The notes under the pieces were generated by a model. That model was given only the letters and a program-made list of their open reading frames with translations, had not been told where the DNA came from and made no database searches. The position numbers and the translations under genes were made by a program. From NCBI RefSeq assembly GCF_030268965.1, contig NZ_BSSE01000001.1:197796-261795 (forward strand): a stretch of 64,000 bases of DNA, read 5' to 3'. This DNA comes from Microtetraspora sp. NBRC 16547. Its GTDB lineage: Bacteria; Actinomycetota; Actinomycetes; Streptosporangiales; Streptosporangiaceae. Positions 17,518-26,379 of the stretch are shown piece by piece. How positions within the stretch are numbered: the first letter of the stretch is position 1; each line of letters begins with the position of its first letter.

Positions 17518-18003
17518 GTGCAGCTTCTCCGAGGCGTTTACGAGCGGTTCGCCGCCATCCTCCATGAGCTGATCAAGTTCGGTCTGGTGGGCGCGCTCGC
17601 GTTCGTGGTCGACTTCGGCGGTGCGAGCATGCTGCGCTTCGGCGTCGGCCTCGGACCGCTGACCTCCAAGACCATCGCGACCGTGATCGCGGCCACGTTC
17701 GCCTACTTCGGCAACCGGTTCTGGACGTTCCGGCACCGGGAGCAGAGCGGCCTCGCCCGCGAATACCTGATGTTCTTCCTGCTCAACGCCGTCGGCCTGG
17801 CGATCTCGCTGTCCGTCATCTCGTTCGTCGAGTACGTGCTGGGGCTGCACGACGCCGTCAGCTACAGCATCGCCCAGATCATCGGCCTGGTTCTGGGCAC
17901 GCTGTTCCGCTTCTGGTCTTACAAGAAGTGGGTGTTCCTCGAGGTTCCCGACACTCCCGCCGTGATGGTGGAGAATCAGGCCGGACCGCTCACCACGCGG
18001 TAA
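17518..18003 (+). CDS. GtrA-family membrane protein
   Basis: A 161-residue protein with four hydrophobic segments and the GtrA hallmarks FGLVGALAFVVDFGGASML, IAATFAYFGNRFWTFRHRE and RFWSYKKWVFLE. Members of the family help polyprenyl-linked sugars cross the membrane or act in cell-wall polysaccharide assembly; the substrate here is unknown. GTG 17518 has GGAAGGA ten bases upstream. Its 3' end overlaps the convergent histidine kinase gene by 28 bases. Confidence 0.9.
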   Translation: MQLLRGVYERFAAILHELIKFGLVGALAFVVDFGGASMLRFGVGLGPLTSKTIATVIAATFAYFGNRFWTFRHREQSGLAREYLMFFLLNAVGLAISLSVISFVEYVLGLHDAVSYSIAQIIGLVLGTLFRFWSYKKWVFLEVPDTPAVMVENQAGPLTTR

Positions 18004-19244
18004 CGCCCGTCATCCTCGACGTGCCGTAGGAAGATCGCGAAGATCGCCGGCTGTCGCTTGATCAGTTCCAGCCGCCCGCCGTCCGCGGCGACGATCGACC
18101 GGGCGAGCGTCAGCCCGAGGCCGGTGCCCCCCGCCCCGCTGATATTGCGTTCGAAGACCCTGGTGCCGAGCTCCTCGGGGATGCCCGGCCCCTGGTCGGC
18201 CACCTCGATGACGACCGACTTCTCCGTGCTCGTGGTGGTGATGGTGAGCGTGCCGCCGCCGTGCTGGAGCGAGTTCTCCAGGAGGGTGGAGATCGCCTGG
18301 CCCAGCCCGCCCGTCGTGGCGAGCGCACGCAGGCCGCGGCTGCCCACCAGCTTGACGGAGCGCTGCGCCCGCCGGAACGTGGGCTCCCATTCGGTGACCT
18401 GCTGGTCCAGGATCTGGTCGACGTCGATCGGCTCGGCCTGGGCGTGCCGCTGCCGCCGCGCGGCGGCGAGCAGCTCGTCGATGACCGCGGTCAGGCGCTC
18501 GACCTGCACGATCGCGGCCTCGCCCTCCTCGCGGACGATCGCGGGCTCGCCCGCCGCGGCGACGATCTCCTCCAGCCGCATGTTCAGACCGGTGAGCGGC
18601 GTGCGCAGCTGGTGTGACGCGTCCGTCGCGAACTCGCGCTCCCGCCCGAGCAACTCCGCGATGCGTACGGCACTGCGGTCCAGCACCTCGGCGACCCGAT
18701 CCAGCTCGGGTATGCCGTATCTGTGCCGGCTCGGCCGGGCGTCACCCGAGCCGAGCCGCTCCGCGATCCTGGCGAGATCCTGGAGCGGCAGCGTCAGACG
18801 CAGCGAGGTCACGATGGCGAGCCCGACCGCCACCCCGAGCGCCGCGAGAACGAGCGCGACGATGAGCACTAATCGCGCCCGGACGTCCCGCTGGACCTGC
18901 GCGGCGTCCCGGCTGATCCGGACGTAGCCGTTCTCTGACCGCGCTTCCGCGGTCAGTTGCCGGTGCGTGGGGGGCGCCGTTCCTGCCGCGATCGGCGCGG
19001 CCCCCTGCACGAACACCTGGATGTAGCGGTCGGGATAGTTCTTCTCCAACTGCTTGGGGTCGATGGACTGCTCCTGGCTAATGGAGTATTCGACCCCGAT
19101 CAGCAGCCGGGTGGCCTCCGAACGCAGCTCCTGTGCGGCGTCCTCATGGATCAGGCGGACGACGACCACGCCCAGGGGGACCCCGAGCAGCAGTACCGCG
19201 ATGACCGCGACGAGCAGCATCGAGGAGAGCAGGCGCCGACGCAC
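17976..19244 (-). CDS. Sensor histidine kinase (HAMP-containing)
   Basis: A 422-residue membrane kinase. Transmembrane segments sit at residues about 8-30 and 125-147 and enclose an extracytoplasmic sensor of about 95 residues. A HAMP-like linker follows, then the H-box with phospho-acceptor His211 (FATDASHQLRTPLTGL), the N-box LLENSLQHGGG, and the ATP lid motifs ADQGPGIPEE and GTGLGLTLARSIV. It pairs with the response regulator 26 bases upstream. The signal is unknown; the short periplasmic domain gives no clue. Confidence 0.93.
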   Translation of the reverse strand: MRRRLLSSMLLVAVIAVLLLGVPLGVVVVRLIHEDAAQELRSEATRLLIGVEYSISQEQSIDPKQLEKNYPDRYIQVFVQGAAPIAAGTAPPTHRQLTAEARSENGYVRISRDAAQVQRDVRARLVLIVALVLAALGVAVGLAIVTSLRLTLPLQDLARIAERLGSGDARPSRHRYGIPELDRVAEVLDRSAVRIAELLGREREFATDASHQLRTPLTGLNMRLEEIVAAAGEPAIVREEGEAAIVQVERLTAVIDELLAAARRQRHAQAEPIDVDQILDQQVTEWEPTFRRAQRSVKLVGSRGLRALATTGGLGQAISTLLENSLQHGGGTLTITTTSTEKSVVIEVADQGPGIPEELGTRVFERNISGAGGTGLGLTLARSIVAADGGRLELIKRQPAIFAIFLRHVEDDGRYRVVSGPA

Positions 19245-19270
19245 GCGCTAGTCCCTTCGTCTATATGGAT

Positions 19271-19939
19271 CTATTCGCGCTCGAATCGGAAGCCCACTCC
19301 CCTGACGGTTGTGATGTAACGCGGCTTGGCTGCGTCGTCCCCGAGCTTCCGTCGGAGCCAGGAGATGTGCATGTCCAGGGTCTTCGTGGACCCCCACCAG
19401 TTGGTGTCCCACACCTCCCGCATGATCTGCTCGCGGGTGACCACCTTGCCCGCGTCGCGCACGAGCACGCGCAGGAGATCGAACTCCTTGGTGGTCAGGT
19501 GCAGCTCCTTGTCTCCCATCCACGCCCGGCGGGAGTCGGCGTCGATCCTGACGCCTTGGACCACCGGGGTCTCAGAGGTGCCACGCCGGAGCAGGGCCCG
19601 TACACGGGCGAGCAGCTCGGCGAGGCGGAACGGCTTGGTCACATAGTCGTCGGCCCCGGCGTCGAGGCCCACGACGGTGTCGACTTCGTCGACACGTGCG
19701 GTGAGAATCAGCACCGGCGTGCCGTGCCCTTCGGCGCGGATCCGGCGCGCGACCTCGAGGCCGTCCATCTCGGGCAGGCCTAGGTCGAGAACTATGAGGT
19801 CGACACCTCCCGACAGAGCCCTTTCCAGGGCCTGCGGGCCATCAGGGCTCACCTCTACCTGATAGCCCTCCCGGCGCAACGCGCGCGCGAGCGGCTCGGA
19901 AATCGAGGTGTCATCCTCGGCGAGAAGTACGCAGGTCAT
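19271..19939 (-). CDS. OmpR/PhoB-type response regulator
   Basis: A 222-residue protein. The receiver domain (residues 1-117) has the acidic pocket Glu8-Asp9-Asp10, phospho-acceptor Asp52 (LIVLDLGLPEMDGLEV), Thr80 and Lys102 (DDYVTKPF). The C-terminal winged helix (about 128-222) has LTTKEFDLLRVLVRD and VDMHISWLRRKLG-like and TTVRGVGFRFE motifs. It is transcribed ahead of its partner kinase. Targets are not visible. The upstream region (19940-20150) holds two TTGAC half-sites around 20000, which could serve as promoter or binding elements. Confidence 0.95.
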   Translation of the reverse strand: MTCVLLAEDDTSISEPLARALRREGYQVEVSPDGPQALERALSGGVDLIVLDLGLPEMDGLEVARRIRAEGHGTPVLILTARVDEVDTVVGLDAGADDYVTKPFRLAELLARVRALLRRGTSETPVVQGVRIDADSRRAWMGDKELHLTTKEFDLLRVLVRDAGKVVTREQIMREVWDTNWWGSTKTLDMHISWLRRKLGDDAAKPRYITTVRGVGFRFERE

Positions 19940-20152
19940 GGTGCGATCGTAGGACCTTAAGGGGTTGTTTCCCGGCCACAGCGCGCGGTTTGACTTGTCG
20001 TTGACCCATCAATTGACCTGGGCAAACACTGATATATGCCGAATAGTCTCCACGCAAGGGTTCCAGCTTTTCGCGATCCCGTGTCATCGCCGTACCCCGA
20101 AGGGGGATCGCCGACACGTTGCGGCGGGTTCTTCATCGGAATGGAAAGGGAC

Positions 20153-20186
20153 CCAAAAAAGAACGCCCGCCGAAACCGGCGGGCGT
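20153..20186 (-). terminator. Rho-independent terminator of bfd-bfr
   Basis: ACGCCCGCCG (20163-20172) pairs with CGGCGGGCGT (20177-20186) around an AAAC loop. On the minus strand the stem is followed by a run of Ts (A-run at 20155-20160 on the plus strand). It lies 17 bases beyond the bfr stop. Confidence 0.92.
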
Positions 20187-20202
20187 CAAATGTCCGGAAA
20201 TT

Positions 20203-20682
20203 TCATGAGGACGATGGTTCGGCGTACCGCTGGAGGTAGAGCTTCTCCCCGAGGCTCTCGAAGAGGCCCAGCTCGGTCTCCAGGTAGTCGATGTGCTTCT
20301 CCTCGTCTTCCAGGATGTCCTCGAAGATGTTGGCGGAGGTGATGTCGCCGCGTTCACGCATGAACGCGACGCCCGGCTTCAGACGCTTGACCACGCCGTA
20401 CTCCAGTGCCAGGTCCGCCTGCAACTGCTCCTTGACGGTCTGCCCGATGTGCAGCGTGTTCAGCTTCTGGTAGTTGGGCAGCCCGTCCAGGAAGAGGATC
20501 CGGTCGGTGAGTCTCTCGGCGTGCTTCATCTCGTCGAACGACTCGCGCCGGGTGTACTCGGCGAGCTTGGTGTATCCCCAGTTCGCCTGCATCTTGGAGT
20601 GCAGGAAGTACTGGTTGATCGCGGTCAGCTCCGAGGTGAGCTGCTCATTGAGCAGCGCGATGATTTCCTTGTCGCCCTGCAT
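20203..20682 (-). CDS. bfr: Bacterioferritin
   Basis: A 159-residue ferritin-fold protein. Ferroxidase ligands Glu18, Glu51 and His54 (FDEMKHAERL) and the haem ligand Met52 are present, followed by HIGQTVKEQL and DEEKHIDYLE. It stores iron as a 24-mer cage, oxidising Fe(II). The upstream bfd, which supplies electrons to release the iron, lies 13 bases away in the same transcript. Two iron boxes precede the operon. Confidence 0.97.
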   Translation of the reverse strand: MQGDKEIIALLNEQLTSELTAINQYFLHSKMQANWGYTKLAEYTRRESFDEMKHAERLTDRILFLDGLPNYQKLNTLHIGQTVKEQLQADLALEYGVVKRLKPGVAFMRERGDITSANIFEDILEDEEKHIDYLETELGLFESLGEKLYLQRYAEPSSS

Positions 20683-20695
20683 CAGGCCTCTCGAT

Positions 20696-20875
20696 CTATG
20701 CGCTGGTTACGAGGTCGTCTGATCTCTTCAGCATCGCACAGATCTTCCGGACACAGAGTGCGCAGTCCCCCCCGGCGCCCGTCATGTCGCGCACCTGCCG
20801 CGCGCTCTTCGCGCCGTCGGCGATGCAGTCGTGCACTTCACTGTCGGTCACTGCACGACAAACGCAGACATACAT
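20696..20875 (-). CDS. bfd: Bacterioferritin-associated ferredoxin
   Basis: A 59-residue protein reading MYVCVCRAVTDSEVHDCIAD. It contains the [2Fe-2S] ligands Cys4, Cys6, Cys38 and Cys41 in the family pattern C-x-C...C-x-x-C (GGDCALCVRKI). It reduces bacterioferritin to mobilise stored iron. The gene is directly upstream of bfr and downstream of two DmdR/IdeR-type iron boxes, so iron-dependent regulation is expected. Confidence 0.93.
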   Translation of the reverse strand: MYVCVCRAVTDSEVHDCIADGAKSARQVRDMTGAGGDCALCVRKICAMLKRSDDLVTSA

Positions 20876-20893
20876 GGCAACCTCTCGGGAGGA

Positions 20894-20912
20894 TTAGGTA
20901 AGGCACACCTAA
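20894..20912. promoter_or_regulatory. Iron box (IdeR/DmdR operator) 1
   Basis: TTAGGTAAGGCACACCTAA matches the 19-bp IdeR/DmdR1 consensus TTAGGTTAGGCTAACCTAA at 16 positions. It ends 19 bases upstream of the bfd start. Iron-loaded IdeR represses most such promoters but can activate bacterioferritin genes. Confidence 0.88.
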
Positions 20913-20922
20913 GGTACCTCAC

Positions 20923-20941
20923 AGAGGTAAGGCTTGCCTAT
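20923..20941. promoter_or_regulatory. Iron box (IdeR/DmdR operator) 2
   Basis: AGAGGTAAGGCTTGCCTAT, a weaker 19-bp match, lies about 29 bases centre-to-centre from box 1. Paired boxes upstream of bfrB are associated with iron-dependent activation in mycobacteria. Confidence 0.75.
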
Positions 20942-20943
20942 GT

Positions 20944-20977
20944 GAGGCCCCCCACATCGGTCGATGTGGGGGGCCTC
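20944..20977 (-). terminator. Strong hairpin terminator after the MBL gene
   Basis: A perfect 15-bp stem (GAGGCCCCCCACATC and complement) closes a 4-base loop, about 40 bases beyond the minus-strand metallo-hydrolase stop. It isolates the bfd promoter from the upstream operon. Confidence 0.85.
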
Positions 20978-21014
20978 GTCGTACGCCCTGCGCCTCGCCC
21001 TGCGCCTCGCCCTG

Positions 21015-21620
21015 TTACTTGACGTTCGGCGCCTCGGCGCCGATCGTGGTCGACTCGCCGTGACCGGTGTTCACCACGGTGTCCTCCGGGAGCGTGAGGA
21101 GCCGCTGCCTGATCGACTCGACGATGGTGTCATGCGACGAGAAGGACCGGCCGGTGGCGCCCGGACCGCCCTGGAAGAGGGTGTCACCGGTGAACACCAC
21201 GCCCAGTTCGGGCGCGTACAGGCAGACCGCGCCGGGAGCGTGACCGGGCGTGTGCAGCACCCTGAGCTCGGGGCCGCCGGTCTCGATCACCTGGCCGTCC
21301 TCCAGCGGCTGGTACGGCACCGCGTCGCCGTACTCCATCTCCCAGAGGACCTGGTCGGCGGGGTGGAGCAGGATCGGCGCCCCGGTGCGCTCGGACAGCT
21401 CCGCCGCGGCGTTGATGTGGTCGTTGTGCGCGTGGGTGCAGACGATCGCCCGCAGCCTGCGGGGGCCGACGGCTTCGGCGATGGCGGCGGCGTCGTGCGC
21501 CGCGTCGATCACCACCACCTCCTCGTCGGAGCCGACCAGCCAGACGTTGTTGTCGACCTCCCACGTCCCCCCGTCCAGGGAGAACGTGCCCGAGGTGATC
21601 AGGCGGGAGACAGTGCTCAT
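21015..21620 (-). CDS. MBL-fold metallo-hydrolase (glyoxalase II-like)
   Basis: A 201-residue protein with the zinc motif THAHNDH, the later HTPGHAPG and GDTLFQGGPG, and a final NTGHGEST, all typical of the glyoxalase II branch. It lies 75 bases after the mycothiol-dependent formaldehyde dehydrogenase on the same strand. In actinobacteria this neighbour is proposed to hydrolyse S-formylmycothiol to formate and mycothiol. That specific role is inferred from context. Confidence 0.88.
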   Translation of the reverse strand: MSTVSRLITSGTFSLDGGTWEVDNNVWLVGSDEEVVVIDAAHDAAAIAEAVGPRRLRAIVCTHAHNDHINAAAELSERTGAPILLHPADQVLWEMEYGDAVPYQPLEDGQVIETGGPELRVLHTPGHAPGAVCLYAPELGVVFTGDTLFQGGPGATGRSFSSHDTIVESIRQRLLTLPEDTVVNTGHGESTTIGAEAPNVK

Positions 21621-21695
21621 CGATGGATCTCTTCTCGCGTCGCAGGTTTCGCGTGGTTCGCCGGTATCGCTGGGTTCGCTGGGTTCACGAGTCCG

Positions 21696-22781
21696 TCAGA
21701 GGACCACGACCGAGCGAAGCACCTCTCCGCGGTGCATCTTGTCGAACGCCTCCTCGACCTGGTTCAGCCCGATCGTCTCGGAGACGAACCCGTCCAGGTT
21801 GAGCCGCCCCTGCAGGTAGAGGTCGATCAGCATCGGGAAGTCCCGGCTCGGCAGGCAGTCGCCGTACCAGGAGGACTTGAGCGAGCCGCCACGGCCGAAG
21901 ACGTCGAGCAGCGGCAGGTCGATCCGCATCTCCGGCGTGGGGACGCCGACCAGCACCACGGTCCCGGCGAGGTCGCGGGCGTAGAACGCCTGCTCGTAGG
22001 TCTCGGGCCGGCCCACCGCGTCGATCACGACGTCCGCGCCGTGGCCGCCGGTCAGCTCCCGGATCGCCTCGACGGCGTCGGTCTCCCGCGAGTTGACCGT
22101 GTGCGTGGCCCCGAAGTCCCGGGCCCAGGCGAGCTTGCGGTCGTCCACGTCCACCGCGATGACCGTGCCGGCCCCCGCGAGGTGGGCGCCGAGGACCGCC
22201 GCGTTGCCCACGCCGCCGCAGCCGATGACCGCGACGGAGTCGCCTCGCGTCACGCCGCCCGTGTTGATCGCGGCGCCCAGCCCGGCCATCACGCCGCAGC
22301 CGAGCAGGCCGGCGACCGCGGCCTTGGCGTCGGGGTTGACCTTGGTGCACTGCCCGGCGGCGACCAGCGTCTTCTCCGCGAACGCGCCGATGCCGAGCGC
22401 CGGGCTGAGGACCGTCCCATCGGCCAGTGTCATCTTCTGCGCGGCGTTGTGCGTGTTGAAGCAGTACCACGGGCGTCCGCGCAGGCAGGCCCGGCACTGG
22501 CCGCACACGGCACGCCAGTTGAGGATCACGTAGTCACCGGGCGCGACGTCGGTGACGCCCGGGCCGACCGCCTCGACGACCCCGGCCGCCTCGTGCCCGA
22601 GCAGGAAGGGGAAGTCGTCGTTGATCCCGCCCTCGCGGTAGTGCAGGTCGGTGTGGCAGACGCCGCAGGCCTGGACGTTCACCACGGCCTCCCCTGGACC
22701 GGGATCGGGGACGTGGACGGTCTCCAACGTCACCGGCTCGCCCTTGCCCCGTGCGATCACACCCTGGACCTCGTACGGCAT
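21696..22781 (-). CDS. S-(hydroxymethyl)mycothiol dehydrogenase
   Basis: A 361-residue class III zinc alcohol dehydrogenase. Catalytic zinc ligands occur in [15 protein letters not shown] and GHEAAG; the structural zinc cysteines lie in [18 protein letters not shown]; the NAD fold is [20 protein letters not shown]. The sequence closely follows the mycothiol-dependent formaldehyde dehydrogenase (MscR/AdhE2) family, which oxidises the formaldehyde-mycothiol adduct. ATG 22781 gives the family's usual N-terminus ([17 protein letters not shown]). Confidence 0.92.
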   Translation of the reverse strand: MPYEVQGVIARGKGEPVTLETVHVPDPGPGEAVVNVQACGVCHTDLHYREGGINDDFPFLLGHEAAGVVEAVGPGVTDVAPGDYVILNWRAVCGQCRACLRGRPWYCFNTHNAAQKMTLADGTVLSPALGIGAFAEKTLVAAGQCTKVNPDAKAAVAGLLGCGVMAGLGAAINTGGVTRGDSVAVIGCGGVGNAAVLGAHLAGAGTVIAVDVDDRKLAWARDFGATHTVNSRETDAVEAIRELTGGHGADVVIDAVGRPETYEQAFYARDLAGTVVLVGVPTPEMRIDLPLLDVFGRGGSLKSSWYGDCLPSRDFPMLIDLYLQGRLNLDGFVSETIGLNQVEEAFDKMHRGEVLRSVVVL

Positions 22782-22846
22782 ATCTGCTCTGCCCCTCATT
22801 TCAGACAAACGGAACGAACAAGAGTTTTTCATGATGGTCAGGCTCG

Positions 22847-23872
22847 TCAAACGCCTGTCCCCGTGGCGGGAGAACTGCGACGAACGACATACGGCTGGAC
22901 GAGCCCCAGGCCGCGGGCCGGACGGCGGCGGATCCGCAGCACCTGGACCCCCGGGACACCCTCCAACCCCTGGGCCATCTCGCTGTCGGCGAGGATCGCC
23001 CCCGGCCGCGCGATGGCTGTCAGCCGCGCCGCCAGATTGACCGTGGTGCCGAACACGTCACCCATCACCGGAAGCACCGGGCCGTAGGAGAGGCCGATCC
23101 GTACGTCGGGTCCCTCCCCGCCCTTGCCGGTGGAGCGCTTGAGCTCGTCGACCAGATCGAGGGCGATCCGCGCCGCCGTCGCAGGGGCCGCCGCCGTGAA
23201 CAGCACCTCGTCCCCGAGCGTCTTCACCACCCGTCCCCCGTGCGTCGCGATGACGTCGGAGGTCCGGGCCTCGAACCCCTCCACCAGATCCGCCAGGGCG
23301 AACTCGTCCAGCTGCCGGGAGAACGCCGTGAACGACACCAGGTCGGCGAACCCCACGGCGAGCGACATGCGCGTCGCCGTCGGCAGCTCGTCCGCGAGCT
23401 CGGCGAGGGCGAGCAGGCGGCTCGCCGTGGCGGCGAGCTGCGCCCGCCAGACGTGGACCAGTGTCTGCTCAAAATCCGGCAGGAAGCGGGCGGCGACGGT
23501 CATCGACCGGGCCAGATCCTCGTCGGTCGGCCGCGTCTGCGGATCGAGGATCGCGCCGATCATGATCTCCGCCTGCCACTCGGCGAGCCGCGACGTCGTA
23601 CGGCCCATCGCCCTCGCCATCCGGATGATCGCCCGCTCGTCCAGCAGGCCGGTGTCCAGCATGGCCCGGATCCGGCGCAGCGCGTCCACGTCGCCGTCGT
23701 TGAACGCCACCGCGTCGTCGGCGAGCGTGGCGAAGCCGAGCGCGCGCCAGATCCGCCCGGTGAACTCCTGCGGCAGACCGGCGGCGGCGGCGACCTCGCC
23801 GCGGGTGTAGCGGGGCGGCGACCCGACGAACAGCCGCCGGATGTCGTCAGAGGTGGGACGCCGTGTGGCCAC
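22847..23872 (-). CDS. Class III adenylate cyclase with N-terminal regulatory domain
   Basis: A 341-residue protein. Residues about 1-160 ([39 protein letters not shown]) resemble the autoinhibitory, pH-responsive domain of mycobacterial Rv1264. Residues 165-325 are a cyclase homology domain: metal-binding Asp in [13 protein letters not shown], substrate Lys in [13 protein letters not shown] with the second metal Asp, and transition-state residues in [13 protein letters not shown]. It makes cAMP from ATP in the cytoplasm. GTG 23872 follows GGAGG at good spacing; the longer open frame upstream is not coding. Confidence 0.9.
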   Translation of the reverse strand: MATRRPTSDDIRRLFVGSPPRYTRGEVAAAAGLPQEFTGRIWRALGFATLADDAVAFNDGDVDALRRIRAMLDTGLLDERAIIRMARAMGRTTSRLAEWQAEIMIGAILDPQTRPTDEDLARSMTVAARFLPDFEQTLVHVWRAQLAATASRLLALAELADELPTATRMSLAVGFADLVSFTAFSRQLDEFALADLVEGFEARTSDVIATHGGRVVKTLGDEVLFTAAAPATAARIALDLVDELKRSTGKGGEGPDVRIGLSYGPVLPVMGDVFGTTVNLAARLTAIARPGAILADSEMAQGLEGVPGVQVLRIRRRPARGLGLVQPYVVRRSSPATGTGV

Positions 23873-23889
23873 CTTCCCCTCCTGCCGGG

Positions 23890-24402
23890 CTACTTGCCGT
23901 CCATGGTCCCATCGGAGGCATCCTCCACCAGGCGGAACAGCTCCTGGCGGACGAGCTGGATCTTCGGGATCTCCCGGTAGTAGATCTCGCCCTTCTCCGA
24001 GGCCGACTCGACCCGAAGCGTCCCGCACCCCAGAATCCGCTCGGAGAACCTCTGATCCGAACTGACACTGTTGACCTTCGCCAACGGGATGTCGTCGTCC
24101 GACTTGTTCAGGATGCCGGTGCTGATCGCGAACCGGTGCGACGTCAAGGTGTACGACGTGGTCTTCCACCGCAGATAGGGGATAAACGTCCACAGCGTCA
24201 GGGCGACGACCGCGACCACCGCCACCGCGATCCGGGCATACCCGGAATAGGCGTAGTCGCTGGGGATGAAGTAGATCGCGGCGCTGGAAGCGGCCACGAC
24301 GAGGACGAACGCGAGGAAGGGCAGAACCAGCCGCTTCCAATGAGGATGAAACGAGAGCACGATGCGCTCGCCCTCAGTCAATTGGTGTTCGGGGAGACCC
24401 AT
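23890..24402 (-). CDS. Membrane PH-domain protein (bPH2/DUF304)
   Basis: A 170-residue protein with two hydrophobic segments near residues 27-47 and 57-77. They are followed by a bacterial PH domain (TTSYTLTSHRFAISTGILNK, DDIPLAKVNSVSSDQRFSER). Such proteins are anchored in the membrane with the PH fold in the cytosol; function is unknown. The adenylate cyclase gene starts 17 bases downstream, so co-transcription is likely. Confidence 0.88.
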   Translation of the reverse strand: MGLPEHQLTEGERIVLSFHPHWKRLVLPFLAFVLVVAASSAAIYFIPSDYAYSGYARIAVAVVAVVALTLWTFIPYLRWKTTSYTLTSHRFAISTGILNKSDDDIPLAKVNSVSSDQRFSERILGCGTLRVESASEKGEIYYREIPKIQLVRQELFRLVEDASDGTMDGK

Positions 24403-24495
24403 GCCGCAAATCGTGGCACGTTCCCGCCCCGCCGCGCGACGGTCACCGCCCAGGTGTCGCGCCACCCCTGCTCATCGCTCGCTCACCACACATGC

Positions 24496-25335
24496 CTACT
24501 GCCCGCTCACCACTCGCCGTACATGAACGACGTCGCCCGCGCTCAGCGCGTGCTCCTCGCCGGCCGCGCGTACGAGCAGGCGGCCGGACTCGTCCACGCC
24601 GGTGGCCACCCCGGTCAGGACCCGGTCGCCGGGCAGCTCCACCCTGACCTCCTGGCCGATCGTCGCGCACGAGGCGAGGTACGCGGAGCGCAGGCCGCAG
24701 GCATCCGGATCCCCGCCCACGGACAGCCACTCCCGGTAATGCGTCTCGATCTCCCGGAGCACGGCCCGCAGCAGCGGATCGCGGTCGAGGCAGGCGGCCT
24801 TCTCGACGGCCAGCGACGTCGCCCGCTCGACGGGCAGCTCCTCGGGCCGTATCGAGACGTTGAGCCCCATCCCGACGACGATGCCGTCCTCCACGCGTTC
24901 GGCCAGGATCCCGGCCAGCTTGCGCTCACCGATGAGCAGGTCGTTGGGCCACTTCAGCCAGACCTCCACCTCGGCCACGCCCCGCACGGCCGCGGCGGCG
25001 GCGACGCCGACCAGCAGCGGCAGCCAGCCCAGCCGGACCGGCCGCGCGGCCGAACCGCCCGGCCGGAACAGCATCGAGACGGTCAGCCCCGAACGCGGCG
25101 GGGCCGACCAGACACGGCCGAGCCGCCCCCTGCCCTCGACCTGCGACTCGGCGACCAGCACCGCGCCCTCGGGCGCCCCGCCCCCCGCCGCCTCCACGAG
25201 GTCCGCGTTCGTGGACCCCGTCCGCTCCACCACCGTGATCTCGGACCAGAGCGACCCGGGGCGGATCAGCGCCTTCCGCAGCGCCTTCTCTGACAGCGGC
25301 GGCCGATCGAGGTCGGTGAAGCGAGATTCCGGCAT
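24496..25335 (-). CDS. birA: Biotin--[acetyl-CoA-carboxylase] ligase
   Basis: A 279-residue monofunctional (no DNA-binding domain) biotin protein ligase. Motifs: RTGSTNADLVEAA, the biotinyl-adenylate loop QVEGRGRLGRVW, WLKWPNDLLIGERKLAGILA and GMGLNVS, with a C-terminal SH3-like domain (VRVELPGDRVLTGVATGVDE). It attaches biotin to the carboxyl carrier of acyl-CoA carboxylases; a carboxylase beta subunit lies 13 kb away. Confidence 0.95.
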   Translation of the reverse strand: MPESRFTDLDRPPLSEKALRKALIRPGSLWSEITVVERTGSTNADLVEAAGGGAPEGAVLVAESQVEGRGRLGRVWSAPPRSGLTVSMLFRPGGSAARPVRLGWLPLLVGVAAAAAVRGVAEVEVWLKWPNDLLIGERKLAGILAERVEDGIVVGMGLNVSIRPEELPVERATSLAVEKAACLDRDPLLRAVLREIETHYREWLSVGGDPDACGLRSAYLASCATIGQEVRVELPGDRVLTGVATGVDESGRLLVRAAGEEHALSAGDVVHVRRVVSGQ

Positions 25336-25453
25336 CCGCCCAGGCTACCGGCCGTGCCGTTCCCGCCGGCGGTCGGGCGTACCCTGGACGGCGCATCCGG
25401 GCGCCGCGCGATCGTGGTTCCGCCTCTCCCCTCCGAGCAGCGAAGATGGAGCC

Positions 25454-26320
25454 GTGACCTTGCAATCGGGCGACAGCCGTACACACCGCCCCGGGCCGAT
25501 CACCAGGATCCGGGTCCGCCAGGTGTCCGGCTCCGGGGTGCGGGACCGACGGGACGATCTGGCCACCGAGGAGCCGCTGGAGATCCGGCTGACCGCCGGA
25601 GGCGAGAGCCGGACCATCGCGATCACCATGCGCACGCCGGGCGCGGACTTCGAGCTCGCCGCCGGGTTCCTGCACGGCGAGGGAGTCGTCGGCCCCGGCG
25701 ACATCGCGGCCATCGGCTACTGCACCGACGTGGACCTCGAACCGGAGGCCCGCTACAACACCGTGACCGTCCGGCTGGCCGCCGGGCAACTCCCCGACAT
25801 CTCACGGCTTGAGCGGCATTTCATGACGTCGAGTGCCTGCGGAGTGTGCGGCACGGCGAGCCTCGACGCGCTGCGCGGCCGTTGCGTGCCGCTCACCGCC
25901 TCCTCCGGCCTCGCCGTCAGCCCCGAGGTCCTGTACGCGCTGCCGCACCGGCTCAGGGAGGCCCAAGGCGTGTTCGGGCGGACCGGCGGACTGCACGCGG
26001 CCGGCCTGTTCACGCCCGGCGGCGCCCTGATCGGGGCCCGCGAGGATGTGGGACGGCACAACGCCGTGGACAAGCTGGTCGGCTGGGCGCTGCTGAACGA
26101 CCGGTTGCCGCTCAGCCAGCACGTCCTGCTGGTCAGCGGGCGGTCGAGCTACGAGATCATGCAGAAGGCCCTGGCCGCGGGCGTCCAGGTCGTCTGCGCG
26201 GTCTCGGCGCCGTCGTCCCTCGCCGTCGACCTGGCCCGCGAGTTCGGCATGACCCTCGTCGGCTTCCTGCGCGACGAGCGGTTCAACATCTATTCCGGAG
26301 CCGAACGGATCACCGCCTGA
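25454..26320 (+). CDS. fdhD: Formate dehydrogenase accessory sulfurtransferase FdhD
   Basis: A 288-residue protein. It carries EEPLEIRLTAGG, FELAAGFLHGEGVV, the catalytic two-Cys loop TSSACGVCGTASLDAL, the GGLHAAGLF region and REDVGRHNAVDKLVGWAL, all conserved in FdhD. It transfers sulfur from the cysteine desulfurase to the molybdenum cofactor of formate dehydrogenase. No formate dehydrogenase gene is in the window. GTG 25454 is chosen over the much longer open frame, which overlaps birA. Confidence 0.95.
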   Translation: MTLQSGDSRTHRPGPITRIRVRQVSGSGVRDRRDDLATEEPLEIRLTAGGESRTIAITMRTPGADFELAAGFLHGEGVVGPGDIAAIGYCTDVDLEPEARYNTVTVRLAAGQLPDISRLERHFMTSSACGVCGTASLDALRGRCVPLTASSGLAVSPEVLYALPHRLREAQGVFGRTGGLHAAGLFTPGGALIGAREDVGRHNAVDKLVGWALLNDRLPLSQHVLLVSGRSSYEIMQKALAAGVQVVCAVSAPSSLAVDLAREFGMTLVGFLRDERFNIYSGAERITA

Positions 26321-26351
26321 GACCCGGCGCCGGAACCCGGCGCCGGGCGGC

Positions 26352-26373
26352 GGTCCGGACCGGCGTCCGGACC
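26352..26373. terminator. Hairpin between convergent fdhD and cupin genes
   Basis: GGTCCGGAC and GTCCGGACC form a 9-bp stem around CGGC. A repeated CGGCGCCGG palindrome lies just before it. There is no T-run. Confidence 0.55.
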
Positions 26374-26379
26374 TGTGGA

